Positions 16,352 to 25,342 of a stretch of 64,000 nt of DNA are shown here, in pieces. How positions within the stretch are numbered: the first letter of the stretch is position 1; every line of letters starts with the position of its first letter. The position numbers and the translations under genes are program-made. Under the pieces are notes generated by a model. That model made no database searches, was not told the DNA's origin, and worked only from the letters and a program-made list of their open reading frames with translations. The DNA is from Flavobacterium panici (lineage in GTDB: Bacteria; Bacteroidota; Bacteroidia; Flavobacteriales; Flavobacteriaceae). The DNA lies in contig NZ_CAIJDE010000048.1 of the NCBI RefSeq assembly GCF_903819335.1, positions 80,333 through 144,332 on the forward strand. Direction: 5' to 3'.

Positions 16352-16391
16352 TGGGGAGAGTAGGATTCTAACCTAAAACTCGAACCCCTCG
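16352..16391 (-). other. tRNA 3'-end-like remnant
   Basis: Read on the minus strand, 16375-16352 looks like a T-arm loop (TTAGAAT, one change from TTCGAAT) flanked by AGG and CCT. A 7-nt acceptor-like strand TCTCCCC and a discriminator A follow. There is no matching 5' half. Just upstream (minus) is another GGGGTTCGAG. No intact tRNA is present. Confidence 0.4.
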
Positions 16392-16411
16392 TATTTTCTT
16401 TATAATACAAA

Positions 16412-17344
16412 TTAAATTGGTCTTTTATAAACCGTTACATCATCTACCCACATCATTACAGTTGAAAATAAGTTAATTTTATTAGGGTCAATAAAGTTAG
16501 AATCTTTTGATCCAACATTCAGATTAAATATAATAGAGTGTGGTCCAAAATTATTTAAGTTAAGATTGCCTGCACTACTATTTGTATAGGTTGAAACCGT
16601 AACGTTATCAACTTTTATAGTCACCGTTACAACATTGTTTTGCATTTTCCAAAATGATTCATATAAATGCCATCCGCCATTTCCGTTAATATCGAAATTA
16701 CCCGGATAGCTTCTTTCTGCAGCGTTTCCTAATAAATTTGCTCCTGAAGAAGTTCCATAAAAAAGATTTGAAGTAAAACGACTTGCATTAGGGGCAAAAG
16801 AATAGCCTTCCATAATATCTATTTCACCTTTGGTTGGCCATGCATTTTGCTGCACAGACCAAAAGGCAGGCCATGCACCGTAAGTTTCTGTAAAAGACTT
16901 GTAAGTTCCGCCATCCATTGCTATTAATTTAATATTGGCAGAAAGCATATACTCTGTATTGTTTTCAGGCTTATATTGATAATTAGAAGAAATGAATCCG
17001 GATTGATATTTATACGTGCTCAATTTTGTAGTCTTGATTTCCAAACATTGTTTTCCATCTCTCCATTGTGTTGTGGGTACTGAACTATAATAGTCGCAAT
17101 ACCAGGAGTTATAATCTGCACGCTGCTCTTTTGTCCATTGTGACAAATTTGAACCTACATCAAATGTATCTTCAAATTGTTTGACCCATGGCGCGCCGGC
17201 TACTTTGCTTGTGCTGTTCTTTGTACTCGCACTTGCACTTGCTGATTGGTCTTGTTCAGCTGGGCTTGCATCATCTGCGCAGGATGTAAAACCTAAACAT
17301 AATACACATGTAACTGCTAATGCTAACAAATTTAATTTTTTCAT
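16412..17344 (-). CDS. Glycoside hydrolase family 16 lipoprotein
   Basis: 310 residues. Lipoprotein signal peptide with cysteine at 22 (CLGFTSC) and a low-complexity serine/alanine linker at about 34-47. The GH16 catalytic signature E-x-D-x-x-E is EIDIME with E174, D176 and E179; the usual WP(A)FW substrate-side motif (AWPAFW) lies just before. The family cleaves beta-1,3 or beta-1,4 links in glucans or galactans; the substrate cannot be fixed from sequence. It follows the GH10 xylanase by 57 bp on the same strand, the last gene of locus A. A beta-glucanase acting on cell-wall material that occurs with xylan is one possibility (inference). Confidence 0.9.
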   Translation of the reverse strand: MKKLNLLALAVTCVLCLGFTSCADDASPAEQDQSASASASTKNSTSKVAGAPWVKQFEDTFDVGSNLSQWTKEQRADYNSWYCDYYSSVPTTQWRDGKQCLEIKTTKLSTYKYQSGFISSNYQYKPENNTEYMLSANIKLIAMDGGTYKSFTETYGAWPAFWSVQQNAWPTKGEIDIMEGYSFAPNASRFTSNLFYGTSSGANLLGNAAERSYPGNFDINGNGGWHLYESFWKMQNNVVTVTIKVDNVTVSTYTNSSAGNLNLNNFGPHSIIFNLNVGSKDSNFIDPNKINLFSTVMMWVDDVTVYKRPI

Positions 17345-17401
17345 AATTTAATTTTTTGGTTTATTAATAGTTGAAGTAAAGTATTATAGTTTTAAAAAGA
17401 T

Positions 17402-18793
17402 TTAATCTAAACCTTCAAGGAATCCGGTGTGTGAACTTTTGATTGCAAAATTAGAATCGTACAATAAAGGCCAGTCATTTCCTGGATGATTTAGTTCAGC
17501 GTTAAACGGAATCCAAGATTCATTATCCTTCATTCCCCAAATAGTTAAGGCGTATTTATTTGCTGCCGGAAGCGCATTATAAATTTTCACCATTTCTTTG
17601 TATTTCTCTTTTTGAGCTAATCTTCTTTCGTTTGTAAAACTAGAGATATCATTAGCTTGGTTTACTTGAATATCTAATTCAGAAACGTGAATTTTTAATC
17701 CTTTTGATACCGCTTTGTTAAGATCAGTTTCTATTTGAGTTTTTGTTGGACTTAAATAAGTATTGTGCATTTGGAAACCAACACCATCAATCACATTAGC
17801 AGCTTTTAAATCATCTACAATGCTAAAAACTTTATCTTGTTTGGAGATATTAGTTGAGGTTGCATAATCATTATAGAATAATAATAATGAAGTATCACCA
17901 GCGGCAGTTGCAGCAGCTCTTGCCCATTGAAAACAATCTTTTACATAATTAGGCCCCATTTTTTGTAGAAAAATAGTATTTCTCATAGTACCGCCATTAT
18001 CATCTACAGCTTCGTTAACCACATCCCAAGATTTTACTTTTCCTGCATAATGCGTAACCACATCCGTGATGTATTTTTTTACTTCTGCAGCAAACTCGGC
18101 ATCAGTACCAGAAAAATCTTTTAACCATTGCGGTACCGAATTGTGCCAAACTAAAGCATGACCGTGGACATTGATGTTATTGGCATTTCCGTAAGCCACA
18201 ATTTTATCGGCTATAGTCCAGTTGTAAACACCGCTTGCAGTCGAAATTTGATCCATTTTCATTTCGTATTCGGCAGAAATACTGCTGAATTCATTCTTCA
18301 AAATAATATCATAAGGACTTCCGTTTGTTAATTGTGAAGCTTTTATCGCCATACCCACAAAAAACGGATTGGCTAATTTATTTGCTTTTACTTTTAAGAA
18401 AGTAGGATCTTCAGGAATACCGCTTGAACCTGTTGTTACAACACTAATCACGTTTGAATAACCTGAAATTTCTGTTTCATTTTTAGCTCTTACTCGGTAA
18501 TAATATTGAGTTCCTCCGGTTAAACCTACTACAACTTCGTTTAAATCAGTAACTTCTTTTGCATTGTAATTTGGGACAAAACTGGCAAAATTTTCGGTTG
18601 TTGAAACGTCTAAAAGATAGCTTTTTGAATAGGAAACATAATTCCATTTTGCTTTAAAACCATTATCATTTACATCTTTTGGAGCGTTTGCAACTGGCGT
18701 TTCTAAAGTTTCAGCAACTTCATTGTCGTCTTTTGAGCAGGCATTTAAAAAGAAGACGACGCTGGTCAGCATTAGTAAAAATTTAATTTTCAT
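17402..18793 (-). CDS. Glycoside hydrolase family 10 endo-1,4-beta-xylanase, lipoprotein
   Basis: 463 residues. Lipoprotein signal with C19 (FFLNAC), acidic residues after the lipid cysteine, a fibronectin-III-like domain at about 32-122 (GTQYYYRVRAKNETEISGYSN), then the GH10 barrel. HGHALVWHNSVPQWL at 210-224, acid/base E261 in WDVVNEAVDD and nucleophile E372 in HVSELDIQ are all present. It should be exposed on the cell surface and cut xylan into oligosaccharides for the neighbouring SusCD. It follows the TIG-domain lipoprotein gene, separated by a stem-loop at 18867-18897, which could lower its expression relative to the transport genes or mark a separate unit. Confidence 0.96.
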   Translation of the reverse strand: MKIKFLLMLTSVVFFLNACSKDDNEVAETLETPVANAPKDVNDNGFKAKWNYVSYSKSYLLDVSTTENFASFVPNYNAKEVTDLNEVVVGLTGGTQYYYRVRAKNETEISGYSNVISVVTTGSSGIPEDPTFLKVKANKLANPFFVGMAIKASQLTNGSPYDIILKNEFSSISAEYEMKMDQISTASGVYNWTIADKIVAYGNANNINVHGHALVWHNSVPQWLKDFSGTDAEFAAEVKKYITDVVTHYAGKVKSWDVVNEAVDDNGGTMRNTIFLQKMGPNYVKDCFQWARAAATAAGDTSLLLFYNDYATSTNISKQDKVFSIVDDLKAANVIDGVGFQMHNTYLSPTKTQIETDLNKAVSKGLKIHVSELDIQVNQANDISSFTNERRLAQKEKYKEMVKIYNALPAANKYALTIWGMKDNESWIPFNAELNHPGNDWPLLYDSNFAIKSSHTGFLEGLD

Positions 18794-18866
18794 ACTGTTT
18801 TTTATTATAGAATATTCTTTTAGAAAGAATGTCCTTATTTATAGTTTATTTATTTGGTTTACTTTT

Positions 18867-18897
18867 AAAAGAGGCTGTAATTGAAACAGCCTCTTTT
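18867..18897. terminator. Stem-loop inside locus A, between TIG-lipoprotein and GH10 genes
   Basis: A perfect 12-bp stem (18867-18878 with 18886-18897) and a 7-nt loop. The minus-strand transcript continues with a short U run of four; the plus side has six. It looks like a bidirectional terminator, though all flanking genes are on the minus strand. Confidence 0.75.
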
Positions 18898-18916
18898 TTA
18901 GTTAAAGACCAATCAA

Positions 18917-20020
18917 TTATTGGTAACGAATTTTAATATTATCAAATTTAATAGCACTTGGATTCGGTGAATCTCCCTGAGCAACTCCAACTTTAATTTC
19001 ATTAATTTTAGAAACATTAAGTGCTGCAGCCGTGTTAGAACCAAAACCGTAATTATCTTTAAAATCAGCTATTGATATGGTTTTTGTGGTCCAGTTTACA
19101 TCGGTGATTTTAAAATTATAACCATAGTTTACACCGTCGATCGTATTTAACTGAATGGCAAAATTTGCCCCAACAACATTGGCACTTACATCAATATCAA
19201 TATAAGCTTTTGTCGCATCTGTATTTGAAGTGCTTAAGAAACTAGCTCCGCCGCCGGCGCTGCTTCCGTTATAACCATTTGCATTTGAACCTCCCCAAAC
19301 TAATGTGGTGTAATTTCCTGTTGGCCCGCCCGGAGTACTCGCATTAAAACTTTCTATATCACCATAAGAAGTCCACTCGGTTCTTACGCCATTTCCATCA
19401 AAATCAGAAACCAAAACAATTGTAGCAAAATTGATTATTTGTTTGGCGGCGCCTCCCGGTGTAGTAATCACCAGTTCAGATCCTGAAACGGCATTGGCAG
19501 GTAAACCAATAATAACAGAAGTAGATGATTTTACTGTATAACTCAACGCTTTTCCTCCTAAGGTTATGGATGAAATATTATAAAACCATGTTCCTTCAAT
19601 TTCTAACGGAAACCCCGGAGTTGCTACTGCCGGAATTGTTTTTGTAATGGTTGGAACTGGCTGTAAAATTTCAATCTCTTTAGTTAGAGACCCCGTTCCG
19701 GTTACAAATGTAATGGGCTGTTTTCCAAATCGGCTTCCTAGTTTTTCATCAAAAGGAATAGTGAAAATAAACGATTTATCTGAATTGTAATTCGGATTGA
19801 AACTGATGTCAATTTTGTTATCCAGCGTTATCTTTTTTAATCCTTCTAAACCTTTACCTTCAACTCTCACTTTGTTTAATGGAAAAGCCTGATTAAGTAA
19901 ATCTCCTGGTTCTGCAACCATTGCATCTACGTTTGCAGTAACCGCATCGTCGTTATCGCAAGCTGTAAAAGCAGTCAATACGAAAAGAATTAGAATTGTA
20001 TATTTTATTTTATTGATCAT
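18917..20020 (-). CDS. TIG-domain surface glycan-binding lipoprotein (SusE/F-position)
   Basis: 367 residues. Lipoprotein signal with C21 (VLTAFTAC). Two IPT/TIG-like immunoglobulin folds at about 35-125 and 126-200 (PTITKTIPAVATPGFPLEIEG, LVITTPGG). The C-terminal half is a beta-rich module of about 165 residues (DFDGNGVRTEWTSYGDIESF, YIDIDVSANVVGANFAIQLN), typical of carbohydrate-binding proteins in this position of a SusCD locus. It would help hold xylan at the surface. It starts 6 bp after the SusD stop, so the genes are co-transcribed. No catalytic residues are recognisable. Confidence 0.85.
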   Translation of the reverse strand: MINKIKYTILILFVLTAFTACDNDDAVTANVDAMVAEPGDLLNQAFPLNKVRVEGKGLEGLKKITLDNKIDISFNPNYNSDKSFIFTIPFDEKLGSRFGKQPITFVTGTGSLTKEIEILQPVPTITKTIPAVATPGFPLEIEGTWFYNISSITLGGKALSYTVKSSTSVIIGLPANAVSGSELVITTPGGAAKQIINFATIVLVSDFDGNGVRTEWTSYGDIESFNASTPGGPTGNYTTLVWGGSNANGYNGSSAGGGASFLSTSNTDATKAYIDIDVSANVVGANFAIQLNTIDGVNYGYNFKITDVNWTTKTISIADFKDNYGFGSNTAAALNVSKINEIKVGVAQGDSPNPSAIKFDNIKIRYQ

Positions 20021-20026
20021 AATAAG

Positions 20027-21550
20027 TTAGTTAAAGTTAAAAGGAACTGGAGGCTCTAATAATGATGGGTTAGTATCAATAGCAGACTGCGGCAACGGTA
20101 GTTCAAAATAATTGCTTCCCGGAGTTATCTTTCTCGAAATCAAATCGGTTCTGGCATCATCAGAATAAAAACCAACTTCTTGCTGCGAAATGATTGCTGT
20201 TGCTTCAGAAAGTCCACGGCGTTTTAAATCGAAGAAATATTGTCCTTCAAGTGCAAATTCAATTCTTCTTTCATTAAAAAGTTCATCTCTTGTTAATACC
20301 GTTTTAGCTGGTAATCCGGCTCTTGCTCTTACTTCATTAAAAGAACTTAAAGCAGATGCAGAAGTAGTAGAAGGCGCTCCGGCCAAAATCGCTTCAGAGT
20401 TCATCAATAAAATATCAGAATATCTTAAAATGATAGTGTTTTGAGAAGTTCTCATAAAAAACACATCGTTTCTTTCGGCAGCAGAACCTACAATGTATTT
20501 TCTGAAATTAGCCGCTGTAGAAGAGTATATTTTTTTATACGTAAAACCACCTTGATTTTTTAATAATTCAGGGTAAAAATCACCATCTGTCATGATTGTA
20601 CTTTTCTTTCTGGTATCTTTTGGTTCGAATCCATTTTGTAGAGAAATAGAAGGAAGATAAACTCCCCATCCGTCACCACCGCCTGTGATTCCTGTACCTC
20701 CCGGAACAATATACGCCTGATTGGTATTTTGCGTTCCCCATTCTGTAGCAATCGCTTTCCATTGTAAAGCGAACATACTTTCGGCACTATTATTATTCTC
20801 AGGACTGCTGAACAAGTTTCCGTACTCCTGAATCAAAATATATTGGTTTCCGATAATTTTTTGGGTTAAAGCAGCACATTCTCCATATTCATTCAAAGTC
20901 AAATGCACTTTTGCCAAAATACCCATAGCGGCATATTTCGTAACATATCCCTTTTTTGCTCCTCTTTCAGGTAAATTTGCGACAGCATATTCTAAATCCT
21001 GTTTGATGAATTTATACACATCAGCAACAAGATTTCTTTTTGGCTGCGCTGCAGAACCTGCTTTGTTGATAATTGGCACAGCTCCAAAAGTTCTTACCAA
21101 ATAGAAATAAGCATTTGCTCTCATGAATCGTGAAATTGCAATTGCATTTTTATAAGATGCTTCGGGAAGTTCGCTTTTTCTGTCTTCGACTAAACTCATT
21201 AAATTATTCGACTGATCGATAACCGAAAACAACGAAACATATCCTTCAGTCAAAATTGGGTTTTGTGACGTTACCTGAGCATCTTTAAACTGCGCATAAG
21301 CACCGTCAAATGTAAAAGCGTTTCCGGCGTACATATCTCCAACGGCAATCAGGAATTTATCATTAAAAGTAAACCACGGTTTAAAGTACAAACTCTCAGC
21401 AATTCCGTCAAAAGCGGTAACTCCTTCGGGTAAATCGGCTGGTGTTAATTGATTTTCAGATGGTGCATCCAAAAAGTCATCTGAACAAGAAAATAAAGAC
21501 AGCAATGGTATCAGCATTCCCATCATAAAAAGTTTAAAAAGTTTTTTCAT
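20027..21550 (-). CDS. RagB/SusD family glycan-binding lipoprotein (locus A)
   Basis: 507 residues. Lipoprotein signal with the cysteine at about residue 22 (LSLFSCSDDFLDAP), followed by the SusD fold: SRFMRANAYFYLVRTFGAVPII, YAAMGILAKVHLTLNEYGECAALTQKII in the tetratricopeptide-like part, and the C-terminal ERRIEFALEGQYFFDLKRRG. It works with the SusC gene that precedes it by 60 bp. In the context of GH10 xylanase it should bind xylo-oligosaccharides; this is inference from context. Confidence 0.95.
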   Translation of the reverse strand: MKKLFKLFMMGMLIPLLSLFSCSDDFLDAPSENQLTPADLPEGVTAFDGIAESLYFKPWFTFNDKFLIAVGDMYAGNAFTFDGAYAQFKDAQVTSQNPILTEGYVSLFSVIDQSNNLMSLVEDRKSELPEASYKNAIAISRFMRANAYFYLVRTFGAVPIINKAGSAAQPKRNLVADVYKFIKQDLEYAVANLPERGAKKGYVTKYAAMGILAKVHLTLNEYGECAALTQKIIGNQYILIQEYGNLFSSPENNNSAESMFALQWKAIATEWGTQNTNQAYIVPGGTGITGGGDGWGVYLPSISLQNGFEPKDTRKKSTIMTDGDFYPELLKNQGGFTYKKIYSSTAANFRKYIVGSAAERNDVFFMRTSQNTIILRYSDILLMNSEAILAGAPSTTSASALSSFNEVRARAGLPAKTVLTRDELFNERRIEFALEGQYFFDLKRRGLSEATAIISQQEVGFYSDDARTDLISRKITPGSNYFELPLPQSAIDTNPSLLEPPVPFNFN

Positions 21551-21610
21551 AACTATATTTTTATGTTAATGAGTATGAATCATTAAGTTAAATGTGTTTT
21601 TTTATCAATC

Positions 21611-24600
21611 TTAGAATTCTAAATTCACTCCAACAGAAGTCGTTCTTGGCACAGGATAACGTCCTAAATCAATTCCGCTTAAGGTTATGTTTTGGTCTAA
21701 ATTTCCAAGAGCTGGGTCAAAGCCAGTATATTTTGTAAACGTGTATAAATTTTGAACGTTTACATACAATCTTACTTTAGAGATAAAAGAGTTATCGAAT
21801 ATTTTATTTGGTAAATCGTAGCTCAACGAAACATTCTGAATTCTTAAATAAGAACCATCTTCAACAAATCGGTTCGAAATTCTTCCGTTACCATTTGGGT
21901 CATTAAGCGTAATCCTTGGTACATCTGTATTTTCGTTTACGCCAGGTTCAAAAGCGCGCATGGCCTGAGTGCTGACATTTCCGAATCTATCTCCAAATCC
22001 CGGATAAATTCCATCAGTATAATGACGTGTAAAGTTGTAAATCTGGTTGCCTTGGCTTCCGGTTAAAACCACAGATAAACTAAGGTTTTTGTATTTAAAG
22101 TTATTGGTAAATGCATAAGTAAAATCAGGAATTGCACTTCCTATTGGTGCCTGATCTTTACTGTCAATTTTTCCATCGCCGTTAAGATCCTTAAAACGAA
22201 TATCTCCAATTCCGGTTCCAGTTTCCTGAGTTGGCCCTGCAGCTAATTCTGCAGCATTTTTAAACAAACCATCCGTTACATATCCGTAAAATTGTCCAAC
22301 AGGTTCACCTTCTGTCGTTCTGGTAACGGTATATAAATCAAATTGTACTTTTCCTAATAAAGATTTTCCTTCGCCTTGAAAACTTGTCAGTTCGTTATTG
22401 TATTTTGAAAAAATAATTGTAGTATCCCAGTTAAAATTTTCAGTCGAAATATTTCTGGTATTCAGCGTAAGCTCGATTCCTTTTGTTACAATTTCACCCG
22501 TATTTAGGTAATAATTAAGGGCACTTTGATTGGATTCATCGTTAATTTGTTTGGTTAAGAAATCAGATGAATTTTTAATATAATAATCAAAATCTAATTT
22601 TACTCTGTTGTTCAGCATCGCCAATTCAAAACCAGCATTGAAAGATTTAAGAGATTCCCATTTAATATCTGGGTTTCCTAAATTGTCAATTGTTGGCGAA
22701 ACGCCTCCAAAAGGAGAGGAAAGCAATGATAAAATTGTTTGATACCTGTTTGCCGGAATATTTTGATTTCCTACCAAACCGTAACCTGCTCTAAATTTTA
22801 AATAATTGATACTGTTTGATAAAGGTTGAAAAAACTCTTCGTTACTAACTGTCCAACCTCCGGAAAAAGAAGGGAAATAACCCCATTTATTATTTGGGCC
22901 AAAGTTTGACGAAGCATCTGCTCTTAAAGAAGCTGAGAAAGAATATCTGTCTGAAAAGCTATAATTCAATCTTGAAATATAAGACGACATAGACCATCTT
23001 CCAGAACCATTTCCGTTCAATGCAGTATCAATATCACCAATGTTTAAGTTCGTAAAATCTTTGTTTAAAAACTCTCCGGTTCTGTAACCGCTGATGTATT
23101 CGTATCGGCTTTCCTGCGCTTCCTGACCTAATAAGAAAGTAAAATTATGTTTGTCGTTTATGGTTTTATTATACGTTAAATAATTTTTGATGTTCCAGTA
23201 ATAACTTTGATCCTGTTGTTTGAATGATTTGTTTAAAAGTTCAGACACATTTCCTAAAGTATACTTTGGGGCAAAAGTGGCACTTTTTGAAAAGTTTAAA
23301 TCGTATCCTAATTCGGTTCTAAAAACTAAACCTTTGATTAAAGTAAAATCTGCAAATAAATTACCGTTGATCTTAAATCTTTCTGTAGTCGAATTATTGT
23401 ATTCAGACAAAGCAATTGGATTAGTTGCCTCATTTGCCGAAGATCCTAAACCTGTTGTTGGCCCAGCATAAGAACCATCCGGAGTTCTAACCGGTAATTC
23501 TGGAGATTGTCTTAAAGCGTTCATTACTAATCCGCCTCGGTCATCGTTTCGAACTACTTGTTGAGATGATTTGCTTACAGATAAGCTGTTACCAATTTTT
23601 AACCATGATTTTACATTAGAATCAACATTTAAACGCATTGATAATCTGTTGAAATCTGAATTTAAAACAATTCCTTCCTGATCAAAATAATTCAAAGAAG
23701 TATAAAAACGTGTTCCTTCTTTTTCTCCCGAAAATGACAACTGGTGATTGTACATTGTAGCCGTTCTAAAAAGTTCGTCCTGCCAGTTTGTTCCGTTTCC
23801 TAATAAATCTGGTTTTTGATATTGATAGGGAACAGGCTCACCGTTTAATGAGTAAATTTTTGCCTGATATTTAGCATACTGAGGTAAGTTTAAAACATCA
23901 ACGGTATTAGTTATTTCCTGAGTTCCTAAATAGGTTTCGTAGGCAAATTTTGATTTTCCTTTTTTTCCTTTTTTAGTTGTAATCAAAACCACACCGTTTG
24001 CACCATTTGCACCATAAATTGCCGTTGCAGATGCATCTTTTAAGATGTCAATAGTTTCAATATCTGAAATATTCAAACCAGACAAAGCCGAGTTTTTAGT
24101 TTGTCCGTTTCCTCCGCCCAATGCGCTGAATGAAAAAGTTTCGTTGTTTTTATCTGCAAAAACCGGAGTTCCGTCAATAACATACAGAGGTTCATTTCCG
24201 TTGATAGAAGTAATTCCTCTAATCTGCACCGAAATTCCTCCTCCGGGAGTTCCTGAATTTTGAGTAACGTTTACACCCGCAGCTTTACCCACAAGCGCCT
24301 GATCGATAGAGACAAAAGGCTTGTCCTGAATTTCCGAAGCTTTGATAGAAGAAACGGCTCCATTAATATCTTTTCTTTTGGAAGTTCCGTACCCAATTAC
24401 GACTACTTCATTTAATTTCTCCAGATCGTTTACCATTATGATCTGCATAATTGCTTTTGTATCTGCCGGAATTGACAAATTTTTATATCCTACATAACTA
24501 AAAAGCAGCAACGCTTTTGGTTCTACATTGTTTAAAACGAAGCTTCCGTCAAAATCGGTAACCGTTCCGTTTTTTGTTCCTTGTACTATTACACTAACAC

Positions 24601-24715
24601 CCGGAAGGTTGGCTCCGCCAGATGTTACTTTACCTTTAACAGTTTGTGCGTAGAAAAAATTTCCCCACATACATACTATTAAGCACAATAGTTTTTTTAA
24701 TGTTCTTTTCTGCAT
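21611..24715 (-). CDS. SusC/RagA family TonB-dependent transporter (locus A)
   Basis: 1034 residues. Signal peptide (LLCLIVCMWGNFFYAQ), carboxypeptidase-regulatory-like domain at about 27-100 (GKVTSGGANLPGVSVIVQGTK split by DFDGSFVL), TonB-box-like EVVVIGYGTSKRKDI, plug with LYVIDGTPVF and DILKDASATAIYGANGANGVVLITTKKGKKG, and a long barrel ending SVGVNLEF. It should import xylan fragments with the SusD that follows. The hybrid regulator gene is directly upstream (25343-29503). The upstream region holds a 14-bp sequence shared with the SusC gene of locus B (24906-24919) and a weak -7 element TACTTTCG at 24857-24850. Confidence 0.96.
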   Translation of the reverse strand: MQKRTLKKLLCLIVCMWGNFFYAQTVKGKVTSGGANLPGVSVIVQGTKNGTVTDFDGSFVLNNVEPKALLLFSYVGYKNLSIPADTKAIMQIIMVNDLEKLNEVVVIGYGTSKRKDINGAVSSIKASEIQDKPFVSIDQALVGKAAGVNVTQNSGTPGGGISVQIRGITSINGNEPLYVIDGTPVFADKNNETFSFSALGGGNGQTKNSALSGLNISDIETIDILKDASATAIYGANGANGVVLITTKKGKKGKSKFAYETYLGTQEITNTVDVLNLPQYAKYQAKIYSLNGEPVPYQYQKPDLLGNGTNWQDELFRTATMYNHQLSFSGEKEGTRFYTSLNYFDQEGIVLNSDFNRLSMRLNVDSNVKSWLKIGNSLSVSKSSQQVVRNDDRGGLVMNALRQSPELPVRTPDGSYAGPTTGLGSSANEATNPIALSEYNNSTTERFKINGNLFADFTLIKGLVFRTELGYDLNFSKSATFAPKYTLGNVSELLNKSFKQQDQSYYWNIKNYLTYNKTINDKHNFTFLLGQEAQESRYEYISGYRTGEFLNKDFTNLNIGDIDTALNGNGSGRWSMSSYISRLNYSFSDRYSFSASLRADASSNFGPNNKWGYFPSFSGGWTVSNEEFFQPLSNSINYLKFRAGYGLVGNQNIPANRYQTILSLLSSPFGGVSPTIDNLGNPDIKWESLKSFNAGFELAMLNNRVKLDFDYYIKNSSDFLTKQINDESNQSALNYYLNTGEIVTKGIELTLNTRNISTENFNWDTTIIFSKYNNELTSFQGEGKSLLGKVQFDLYTVTRTTEGEPVGQFYGYVTDGLFKNAAELAAGPTQETGTGIGDIRFKDLNGDGKIDSKDQAPIGSAIPDFTYAFTNNFKYKNLSLSVVLTGSQGNQIYNFTRHYTDGIYPGFGDRFGNVSTQAMRAFEPGVNENTDVPRITLNDPNGNGRISNRFVEDGSYLRIQNVSLSYDLPNKIFDNSFISKVRLYVNVQNLYTFTKYTGFDPALGNLDQNITLSGIDLGRYPVPRTTSVGVNLEF

Positions 24716-24849
24716 AAAATTTGGTTGTTAGTTTAATTGAAATAATTAGTTAATCGTTAAGTTTTTGAAAAACATTTAAAATTTTGATCTTCTGCCGGTT
24801 GATTGTTTTGAGTTTTGGTAAGAAGATTTTTTTCTTAAATATTTCTTAA

Positions 24850-24919
24850 CGAAAGTAAATTGTAGAGGTGTTGTATTGTAGAACAGATGTTGCATATTGT
24901 GCAACAAATGATGCAAAAA
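24850..24919 (-). promoter_or_regulatory. Candidate regulatory region of locus A SusC
   Basis: Minus-strand TTTTTGCATCATTT at 24919-24906, identical over 14 bp to 52164-52177 upstream of the locus B SusC. A perfect inverted repeat TGTTGCA-n5-TGCAACA lies at 24888-24906 next to it, and a -7-like TACTTTCG at 24857-24850. The shared 14-mer is a candidate binding site for the AraC-type domain of the hybrid regulators. Confidence 0.45.
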
Positions 24920-25098
24920 AAGTGTCCGAACCCTTATTATAAGCCAAATAAGCGCATTTGGCAGAAAAACAAGTGCTGAGGTATTGCTAAAATTTTCACT
25001 TAAAAAATATTGTTTGTTTAAAAAAGAACAGGAATATTTTTGATATGTTAATTTTTATTGGAAGTCAAAAGTCTTCATTTTTGAAAAAATTGACTGAC

Positions 25099-25134
25099 AA
25101 AAAAAAGAGCTTCAGTTTTAAACTGAAGCTCTTT
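25099..25134 (-). terminator. Terminator of the locus A hybrid regulator gene
   Basis: A perfect 15-bp inverted repeat (25104-25118 with 25120-25134) with a U run of eight in the minus-strand transcript. Confidence 0.85.
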
Positions 25135-25182
25135 AGTAATTAATTATTACCTGTTGGGTGTAATTCATATATGTTTTTATTC

Positions 25183-25321
25183 AACACATAGAGACATAGA
25201 TTTTTTACTAAGAAAGAGCTTAAAAAGAAACTCGTTTCTAAAACATAGTCCCGATAGCTATCGGCATTTAAACAAGTGAAACGCCTTTTTTAAGCATTCT
25301 AAATCTATGTTCCTATGTGTT
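25183..25321. repeat. 139-bp nested inverted repeat (REP/MITE-like)
   Basis: Outer arms 25183-25203 and 25301-25321 are complementary at 19 of 21 positions. Inner arms around 25219-25239 and 25278-25296 are partly complementary, and the centre holds the perfect palindrome CCGATAGCTATCGG at 25251-25264. It would fold into a long hairpin, has no ORF and lies downstream of a gene. Confidence 0.7.
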
Positions 25322-25342
25322 TAAATATTATGTTTGTATAGT

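Larger units (their letters stand above)
24716..25342. other. Intergenic region upstream of locus A SusC
   Basis: 627 bp. It holds the SusC leader and regulatory region (24850-24919), the terminator of the hybrid regulator gene (25099-25134), and a 139-bp inverted repeat element (25183-25321). Apart from these nothing coding is seen. Confidence 0.7.
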
